Shown here: positions 56,559-64,000 of the stretch, one piece after another
How the letters are laid out: every line of letters begins with the position of its first letter
Numbering within the stretch: the first letter of the stretch is position 1
Source: Topomyia yanbarensis
Taxonomy: Eukaryota; Arthropoda; Insecta; Diptera; Culicidae
Direction of reading: 5' to 3'
Assembly (NCBI RefSeq): GCF_030247195.1
Contig: NC_080672.1
Span: 89,801,113-89,865,112 of the forward strand
DNA: 64,000 nt
Notes under the pieces: model-generated
What the model was told of the DNA's origin: nothing
Database searches by the model: none
What the model saw: only the letters and a program-made list of their open reading frames with translations
Position numbers and translations under genes: made by a program

Positions 56559-56929
56559 AAATCTAATCTCGCCAGTAAAATAACATAGAACTTCTTATCG
56601 AAATGTGGTTGCCAAATTCTGTGTCGCAGTCCAGTTTGGCTATGGGACATTGCAAGATGACGTCATATGAGTAAAAATGATCGAAAAATGACAATTCAGC
56701 ATGCTTGTTTACATGGTGTTAGAATTCGATCCAAGTTCCATGTACTGAGTGGAATCAAAAATTTTCTAAGTTCATGTAAAAGCTCTCTTAACTGTCAGAA
56801 AAGTGAGGTTATACATTTTCATGGAGTGTTCTGTTTGATGTGGCGAGGATAGCGACAGATATGCATCATTATCATCATACAATGAGTTGATACCAATTTT
56901 CTGTCAAAATTGTAACCCGTAAGAGAGGA

Positions 56930-57690
56930 AATAAATTCTTTCGAATGTTACGCTCACTGAATCTGAAGACGGAATGCGATCTGCAGCAGAAAACGCACTA
57001 CGTTTAACGGACTGATTGTGGAATAGAAGGTGGAAAGGTGTACAACGTTCAAACATGTGCAGTTACACAGTGGTTCTTGCACATATACAGCTGCATCATA
57101 CGAGACAAGTAGTACAAATAACGTTCAACTCCTTAGTCGAGGCAGAAAGCTTCATAGCGAAGAACAACATGCAACATGCCGCCGAATATGAAAACGCAAA
57201 AAGCAAGATCCCCGTGTATATGGACATTGATATAACGCCTACGTGCCAGTTCTGTAACCAAACGGCACACTACGGTAAGCCATGCGCCAAAACAGCCGAA
57301 GAACACTCATCTATACAACCAACACCACCAAACAACCTTCGACATCTGTTGATACACCAGTATACAACCGGCCAAAAAATAAATGCCGGACAAACATTAT
57401 TCCACAGTATCCCCAAGCCAATAGTTAACATACTTAGGAAAGAACTAAACAACAAGAAATAAGACGGCTTTACCAAAGTCACTCCAAAAAACACAAAAAA
57501 AACACCTAGCATCTAACAGCGATAAAAGCTTTAACGACGTCGACTTAATCGCAAACACGAGCGAGGAAGAGGGCAGACGGAATGATCAGCAAGCGGTAGA
57601 AGGTAAATCTGATCATTACTCAACAACAAAAAAAAGAAAATGAGTACGAGAATTGGAAAGCAGTACACCCAGAAAGGGCGGTAGCAATAA
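56930..57690 (+). pseudogene. Non-LTR ORF1 remnant with one CCHC knuckle
   Basis: 57016-57462 is open for 148 codons. It contains QVVQITFNSLVEAESFIAKN, PVYMDIDITP and an intact knuckle CQFCNQTAHYGKPC (CX2CX4HX4C, 57244-57285). Upstream DNA reads TLTESEDGMRSAAENAL in a continuous frame up to one stop. Downstream, after a frameshift near 57490, an acidic-basic linker (VDLIANTSEEEGRRNDQQ) ends with KKRK at a stop. This is the layout of an ORF1 nucleic-acid-binding protein. No endonuclease or RT follows here. Confidence 0.65.
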
Positions 57691-57746
57691 TATATGATTT
57701 TTTTCTACTATTTTAGTGAATTCTAGAGCTTTTATTCAAAACTTCA

Positions 57747-57961
57747 TATCTATAACGAGAGATTCTCTTTGCTTACTTTCCATTTCGATTTGTACTGCGT
57801 CACTATAGTACTTTTCGCTTATTTCACAGTACAGATCGGAAGACGGTAGTTTTGACTAGCGTAGACTAGAGTTGAGGGATAAATGTTAAAGCTACCGGAA
57901 ATGATAAATGTTATTAACAGAAGAGAAAGTAAACAATGAGCGTCTCTTATTGTAGATATGT
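57747..57961. repeat. About 215-base MITE
   Basis: CATATCTATAACGAGAGA...TTTGCTTACTTTC at the left is mirrored by GAAAGTAAACAATGAGCG...TTGTAGATATG at the right (arms about 36 bases, diverged). Confidence 0.7.
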
Positions 57962-57964
57962 GTT

Positions 57965-59665
57965 TGTGAAAAAAGCCTCAAGAGTTGTAATTTATGGTTA
58001 TGTTCAAACGACTGGGATGATGAGATTTTGAGATATTTGAAAACGGCTGCTGACTCAGTCTTTTAGAGCAAAACGATGGTTATTTACTGCCCAACGTTTC
58101 GACCTTGTGGTGTTGGCCTTTTTCAAGGGAAATATAAGTCTATCGTTTTTTGTTTGAATGTGGCTGTCCGACGATACGGTGTCTAGGAACTATTTCTTCA
58201 TGTATGAATTTATATTGTATGCAAAATATAGACTGAATTTGCATTGGATAAAGATGGATGTCACTACTGCACTACTATAATGATTGTTCATTGTTGTTGT
58301 AATTTATTATTTCTTGAATTATGGATTACATTTACGAAAGGCGAATGACCTTTGGGGTTAAAACCTTAATAAATGAACAAAAGAAAAACTGGGGCAATTG
58401 CATTCTAACCCTTTACAAAATAGTTTAAACTATATTGCTATCAACATTTTTGCTTTGTGTCAAAATGATAAAAAATACATTGATACGAAACTGCAAATGT
58501 CCATCAAAACTTTCTTCTTTTTCAAATATCTGGGGGAACGATAAGTAAGTATATTTGAGGGTTAATAAAACAATTTACACGCCTAGAAAATCAGCGGTTC
58601 AACTTTTATTTGAAGAGTATGAAAGCTGCAAAATTACTTAAAAATGAATAACACAAATAATAAATGCAATCCAGGACGTGATTCAGGCACGAAAATGAGG
58701 AAGTGGCAAATGATGTGGAAAATCCTGAATCCGCTAAAGGAAATGTTTAAGCAGCTGCGTCTGGCTTTGTACTTGAGAATAACTTCTTCAGTGTCCTCGA
58801 CGTCGCCAGAGTGTGGTATTGAAGTTGTGCTTTCCGGTTCTTTGCTATGCGATGATCACGTTTACGCTTTGGAGCATTTTTTTTAAGATTCCTTTTCCAT
58901 CTCTTTTTCGATCGTATTTTTTTCTATGACCTACTACAACAACACCTTAAATTATTTCGATTTTGATCGCATGTAACCGTAAAAATATAGACGTGATCTA
59001 CACTTATTATACATTTTTAAAAGGGAAATGCCAATGCCTTTTGAGCTGACTGTCGATTGTATTGATCAGATAATATTCTCACGAGATATTAACCAATTAC
59101 TAAAAAACATTACTAAAAGACAAAAATTGTTTTAAGAAAAAATCTCTAAAATCTCTAATTGAAAAAAAGAATGAATAATGTTTTCACGATCAGCGACCTT
59201 AAATGAACCTAGAAAATACTTTTTCGCGCATACTTATTTTTTTGTCAACTAGTGTAATTGAACAAAAAATGGCGGACCGTTGTTTTTTTCAATTTCACAA
59301 AAATGATTTCAAAAAATCAATTTTTGATGTTATAACTGCTTACATCTTTTAAGGAACTGAGACTGTGATGTGTTAGAAGAAAATATTCGCTTTAAAACCT
59401 CTGAAAATTATCTAATAGATATTTTAGAAAAAAAATATAAACTGAAAAAGGTTTACTTTTTTTATTTTTTCATGAATTGACCTTTGGTAGTATGTTTAAA
59501 TTACTTTCACGGTGCTCATTGTAAAGAATTCGAAACAAAAAACAATAATACTTAATTAAAATTAGGTTTTGTGCCCTTAATGCGCAAAGTGGTTTAATCC
59601 ACTTTTCCCTTATGGGAAAATATTCAAAAGAAGAACAGTACACTGAACTTCTAGCTTCTTTCGTG
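57965..59665. other. AT-rich; one weak coding-like patch
   Basis: 58090-58130 has CAACGTTTCGACC..GTGGTGTTGGCCTTTTTC wording typical of dispersed repeats. At 58644-58886 a plus frame of 80 codons overlaps minus frames with a basic NLS-like run (PKRKRDHR) and an acidic run (GDVEDTEEVILKYK), perhaps a decayed nuclear or transposon protein. 59580-59630 has a small AAGTGG/CCACTT stem. Nothing firm. Confidence 0.25.
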
Positions 59666-59667
59666 TA

Positions 59668-60140
59668 GGAATCAGGAATCTGAATATATTTGCTCGATAG
59701 GCATGTTCCCCATATTATTCAAAGATTTGCGCCTGAAGGAAAATGGTAAATGACAATACAATACAATCAAAATACCAAACAATAAACTGCCTGTATTCTA
59801 CACTACCGAAGGAATAATGAACCCTCCTGATAAAGCCTGCAGCTCTTTAGCACAGATGGTTAGGAACAATAGCATATCTTTGAGTTTTAGCTTCCCGTAC
59901 ATAGGTTCATCTATATATAAAGAATCAAAATTCCGCATACGCAATTAAATTACTGCAGGCTAGTTACATATGAAACGATATGAGGCTCCGTAATCGAATT
60001 CACAAAGATCACACGAATAATACTCAGTACGCTAAGTAGTTTCCATACGATAATTTAGTCTACAATGTCGAGTCAGTTACCTTACAAGAATACCGAAATT
60101 GTGCTTGGAAAAATGCAACAAATTCTTTGACATTCTCGGA
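59668..60140 (-). pseudogene. 3' end of an RNase H-type LINE, old copy
   Basis: Alignable by eye with 42767-43260. AGGAATCAG..ATC.GAATATATT starts both, and the blocks corresponding to the Cys/His cluster (ATATGAGGCTCCGTAATCGA...TTCACAAAGATCACA) and to TGHCKLNYH (CCATACGATAATTTAGTCTACAA) are recognisable. Many stops. Same orientation as the better copy. Confidence 0.75.
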
Positions 60141-60346
60141 CTTGCATTCAGTAGACGAGTTTTTGTTTGAACGCAAGTTTGCAAGCTATGCCAATAGGTG
60201 GTATGTTCGGATACAGCCCAAAAACGAAGTTTGTGTTTTATTCACATTTCCGTAGAATTATTCGAAGCAAAACTTTCAAGCGCCCATTTGATCGATTCTG
60301 TTGTCATAATTCTACGAACAAGTGCTCAAAAATTAGAACTACCAGA

Positions 60347-60965
60347 CTAAAACTCCGGGATAGTCTTTGATGATGACTCCGTACAGCCTAGAAAATGGGT
60401 GTCAAAAAGACAATGAAGTACTTCATCTTCGTCAGATGAGCTTGTTAAGTTTAGCAATTTCAGCATTTCACCAAAGGGTTCCTCTAGAAGCACGCATAAA
60501 TCAATGCGAACAAGCCTCTTGAATTCCGCTACTCTGAGTGAGTTTGTTGCATCCATGACCCCATCCAAGTCACTTGGTGCCTCAATCGCTAGAAACACCC
60601 GTAAATCCTAGTCACCAAGCTCGCTTCGAAGAGGGTCGTAGATTTGAGATATGTTGCGATATCTAGGGAAATGTTTCAATGATCAAAGATGAAGCATTTA
60701 TGATCAAATAACGAAGGTTTTAAATCGTTCGGAAGAGCCATGCGCAATACTGTCAGAGCAGAGAGTTACATCTAACACTTCATCCCTGTCAGACCGCGCA
60801 ATTGTTGGGCGATTTCCTCTATCGATCACATGCTGATTTGTACGGCTTAATGATTTCATCAATTCAGTGCCCCGTAAATCTCAAATGATATCTGAATGAT
60901 GCAAGTTTTTTCAAATCATCTGACTTTGACGATTCATTATGCGGAAAATATGCCAAACAATGAAC
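60347..60965 (-). pseudogene. Non-LTR APE endonuclease C-terminus and linker
   Basis: Minus strand, N to C: NQHVIDRGNRPTIARSDRDE and VLDVTLCSDSIAH (the motif before the final catalytic His region), then a shifted LFDHKCFIFDH (the SDH box). 60347-60598 is open with MFLAIEAPSDLDGVMDATNS and LLEEPFGEMLKL and ends with the linker motif VLHCLFDTHF. This order is that of the APE domain running towards RT. 3447-3765 is an internally deleted relative. RT is not seen downstream, where the older RNase H copy lies instead; the two may have belonged to one element. Confidence 0.7.
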
Positions 60966-60969
60966 CTAT

Positions 60970-61774
60970 TTTCTGTTTATGTTATGCACAGTCTTATTGA
61001 CTGTGACTGCACAAATATCGCGAGTGGTTTAGTCGGATATGAAACAAGCATCATTTGAATCCCACGATTTGCGAAGAAACAAAAGTCCACTGCGTCAGAG
61101 ATTCGCGTCACACAGCCCCATGATACTCCGTGAGTGACTGGCAGATTTTAGTTCTACCAATCAGTGCCATGCACGAAGATACAACTTATCTTAGGGACTA
61201 TTGTTTTCAGTCGCCTTTTGCGATACGGGAGCAGCAACCCGGTGCATCGATTGTTAACTGACTTACCTAAACCCACAGGACGCCACACAGCCTCTAGGCT
61301 GATTTTGTTCGGAGAGAGACAACAGACTGCTATCAACCTTCTAGTGAACCACAGCCACACGGCATCTTAAACGTTACTCGAAACATTACTAAACTAATTA
61401 AAACGACAGTAAGATTTGTGCCTCTCAAAAGTTTATTGATGGTCTATTCATAAACTGATCCGTAGTCCTAATAGACAACTAATCTACTGGTTCTCTAGAT
61501 ACGCGAATGAAAGTCTTTTATAGTTAAAGACAGTCCAGTTAAAGCTTTATAAGAAGCGTATTCCGTTAAACAAATATTTTGACAGGTCTCTTCATTTCCT
61601 TGAACAGAGACAACAATTCTTGCAAATGTTGGTCGTTAAAAAAGCTTATGGACCTTGAAGTCTTCAATAGTTTTTATAGTAAAAAAAAATATTAAAATAA
61701 CACACTACTCAAATGAGTTTACTTTGCAGTTGAACTGACTGGATGTCGGCTCTCGTGGTGAAGTGGGACAAGTC
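60970..61774. other. Unassigned; opposed frames at 61.15-61.37 kb
   Basis: 61154-61360 (-) and 61164-61370 (+) are both open for 68 codons in a GC-richer patch; no motif. It could be upstream LINE sequence too decayed to read. The rest is AT-rich. Confidence 0.25.
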
Positions 61775-62005
61775 TCCCTTTTTTCGTAATGCATGTTGGT
61801 AGACTTGATCGATTGGTAGTAGCTCTGCCTAAGCTCGACTCCTTCCAGCAGAAGACAAATGGTTAGTCCGTAACATTTAAGTCTGTTTCAACATAGCTTC
61901 TAGTTTTCCAATCAGTATAATTCTCATCCTTGCTCTCACTAGCTCTGTATTTTCATAATTTTCTTTACTTACTAATGTCTAACAAATTGAATGTCGTTAA
62001 AAAGA
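61775..62005 (+). repeat. Single-arm copy of the hairpin-repeat family
   Basis: Matches one arm of 51596-52109 over most of its length: CTGCCTAAGCTCGACTC, CAGAAGACAAA, CTTCTAGTTTTCCRATC, ATCCTTGCTCTCACT and the end AATTGAATGTCGTTAAAA. Clearly older than the palindrome. GCTCGACTCC resembles a pol III B box. Confidence 0.8.
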
Positions 62006-62009
62006 TTAT

Positions 62010-62510
62010 ATTTTAATTATTTTTGAATAGTTAAGATTTCAAATAGTACGATTAGGTTTCTACTACTACTCTGACTCAAATGGATAAATAATTTTCAACC
62101 GAACAAGACAGATAGCTTTAAGGATCCTCTACACATAAAAATCAATTCAAACAAAAACGATTAAACTTTAAATCAAACATTTTACACATTACTTCTCCAG
62201 GCTTTTCTCTGAATCATAGAGACGTATCAGTCGACACGCTGGTTAAAAATAGATTGCACATTGTTTCCAGAGTAACATAGTTAATTCACTGTGACCCTAG
62301 TGTGTTTAGATTTTGCTCAAGAATTCGAGCTTTGAATTACATATAAATGAGTCTTTATGTTTTGAATGAAAATTAACTGGTCAAAAAATTTCATCAATGT
62401 TAGGGAATCATTAACGCGATCCATTACATGAGCTCTCCGTTTTTCTACACATGGACATGAATACAAATCACCAAAAAATGTGAATGGAATAACTGATCCA
62501 TAAATAAAGG
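62010..62510. other. No gene recognised
   Basis: AT-rich. If the gene at 62515-63092 is real, the part next to it is its 3' UTR or flank; no clear polyadenylation signal was identified. Confidence 0.3.
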
Positions 62511-62514
62511 ATCT

Positions 62515-63092
62515 TTAACGCTGGGCCACATCACTGCAGTCCCTCTTGAGGTAGGTAATCAATTCCTTCAGAACTGGCCGAACCGAAGCTACTCCCGATA
62601 CTTCAAAACCCCTAACCATCCTGCCTGATGGTGTGACTGTGCACTCTAGCAGAAGGAGCAACCGATTACTGGAAAATAAATTGATTTGAATTTAATTTAC
62701 ACTTTGTCAAGAAACACACGCTGCGGCAGTCCGGTGCCTCGGAACCGGTGCAAAGTGGTGATGTTTCGTCGTCGCACATGCACCGAGCAACCATCGCGCT
62801 AGAAGAATCCTGGGCGTCGAACGTTGTGGCGCGGGTGGTTGAAAGAAATAATTGAATTAAATCCTTACCGTTGAAGCTGGTACGTACGGTTCGGTTGGAC
62901 CGTCGACCGGGATGTAAACGCTCCTGGGCAGAACGCGAGCGCAGCTGAAACCGTATTCCCGGCGCAGGGGGATAAAGAAGACAGATGACCTGGATTGATC
63001 TGTTGTGGACAATCCTTCGATTGGTCCTTTTCGACGCTCAGCCGAGTGCTGGTAAACGAGTGAAGCATTTTTCTTTGCAAATTAAATATTTT
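62515..63092 (-). CDS. Candidate spliced host gene, partial, unrecognised
   Basis: Minus strand. The first exon runs to 62869 and, in one frame, reads SSVFFIPLRREYGFSCARVL and PRSVYIPVDGPTEPYVPAST, ending in phase 0 at an ACG followed by a strong donor (GTAAGG). A 59-base intron with a pyrimidine-rich tract ends in CCCAG at 62810. The second exon continues in phase, VARCMCDDETSPLCTGSEAP then DCRSVCFLTKC (Cys-rich), and stays open to 62666. A second strong acceptor (TTTATTTTCCAG, ending 62669) precedes a third open block with LLLLLECTVTPSGRMVRGFE and VRPVLKELITYLKRDC and a stop at 62515-62517. The donor for the second intron is weak. An alternative is to skip the middle exon, which also keeps phase in another first-exon frame. 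Family unknown; the 5' start is not defined. Confidence 0.4.
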
Positions 63093-63094
63093 AT

Positions 63095-63975
63095 ACTATC
63101 ATTTAATTTAATTTTGTTATCGTAAATTCAATATATTACACTGTCTTCGCGGCTTTCTCTAGCAATTCGCACTGGAACAATTTTAACTTTATTAGCTTTC
63201 CTCAGTCGGTAATGTACTTACAGCTGATGGGTTGAGATTTGTGTGACACTATTGTTTATGTGTGGCTTTGTGCCAGCTGATGTCATGTGTGAACTGAATT
63301 AAATTAGATAAGCTCCAAACACGTATGCCCGTGAACCGTAATAGTAGCATTCAATAGTTTTTTAGAAAATCAGGAACTTGAAATGAGTTTCTTTTTGACT
63401 TACAGGTTGGAAACCCCTTGTTTTAATAAGAATCCAAGAATATCCGCAATCCATTTAAATTTGACTATCAGATTGCAACCTCTAGAAACCTTCCTGACAA
63501 CGCAAGAGGATAAATTAGTTCATGTTTTTAATGTTTTGCAAACTGCAGAAATTGTAAAAAATCACCGAAAATATCCGAAACAATCAACTGACAATAATTA
63601 GTCAATCGAGTTATTTCTCATAATTCGAATGTTTGAAAGGCTCTTCATATACTACCAGCGCGTGAACTGAATTTAATCCTTTTCTTGTATAACGATTCAC
63701 ACATCCAAACGACAGCTTCATTATGAGATATATCAGTAGCGATGGTAACCGAAGATCTACTTCAACAATCACCGCGGAACTGATAGCATCAATATTTTGA
63801 TGAAGCTTTCCTGCGAATCATTACCATATTCAGAACACGATTCATTATGCGTTCAATGAAAAATTCTATTTAAAAAAACCAACGACCAACGCGTGTGAAA
63901 TTGATCTCGAGTGTCAATTTTACTGCACTTTCCACATCGGCAAGCTTAAATCAAATCAAAGCGTTTCTCATCGTT
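63095..63975. other. AT-rich; one open frame after a good acceptor
   Basis: TTTTTGACTTACAG ends at 63404, and the frame 63383-63601 (+) stays open through it for 72 codons, with no motif. Otherwise nothing. It may simply be flank of the gene candidate at 62515-63092. Confidence 0.2.
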
Positions 63976-63990
63976 GTCGTCGTCGTCGTC
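63976..63990. repeat. GTC trinucleotide repeat
   Basis: Five GTC units near the right edge of the window. Confidence 0.9.
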
Positions 63991-64000
63991 GATTTTTTCT

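Noticed and set aside
1..64000. A new multi-gene defence, biosynthetic or toxin system
   Set aside because: No cluster of intact genes exists in the window; nearly all coding text is retrotransposon or transposon remnant.

Overview
This window looks like nuclear DNA from a mosquito, most likely a culicine of the Aedes type. The evidence is indirect. It is AT-rich and has no dense coding. It carries a mosquito-type DD37E mariner (ITmD37E family), R1-clade and RNase H-bearing non-LTR retrotransposons, tRNA-derived SINE pieces and many short inverted-repeat elements (MITEs). The species cannot be fixed without a database search. I see no prokaryotic-type operon, CRISPR array, rRNA gene or intact tRNA gene.

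Layout. 0-4 kb holds pieces of two non-LTR elements and one copy of a hairpin-repeat family. 4-6.4 kb is mostly unassigned single-copy-looking sequence. 6.4-10 kb (minus) is a decayed R1-clade retrotransposon. 10.7-11 kb holds a promoter-like patch that overlaps an open frame on the other strand. 12-13.4 kb has two MITEs and a broken mariner. 14.7-16.5 kb has two adjacent copies of a microsatellite-bearing repeat. 19.2-24.4 kb (minus) is a second, longer R1-clade copy with a SINE and two MITE insertions inside it. 24.4-31 kb is AT-rich, with a small tandem duplication and one tRNA-like pseudogene. 31.1-32.7 kb is a three-unit tandem repeat interrupted by a TTAA-flanked MITE. 36-38.6 kb has several large inverted repeats. 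39 kb is a degenerate short-period repeat. 40.1-41.3 kb is a broken reverse transcriptase. 42.8-44.1 kb is the cleanest coding frame here, the RNase H half of a non-LTR element, cut by a long inverted-repeat element that itself contains a TTAA MITE. 49-50.5 kb is a mariner inserted inside a non-LTR reading frame. 51.6-52.1 kb is a nearly perfect inverted repeat with 246-base arms. 56-61 kb holds more MITEs and non-LTR remnants. 62.5-63.1 kb has the best case for a host gene, a spliced frame on the minus strand.

The genes do not form a pathway. The story is layered transposition: LINEs hit by SINEs, mariners and MITEs, with target-site duplications that give the order of events. The single-copy-looking, GC-richer islands between them may be intronic or intergenic sequence of a host gene, but I cannot show that. 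All family assignments were made by eye from motifs, without searches.
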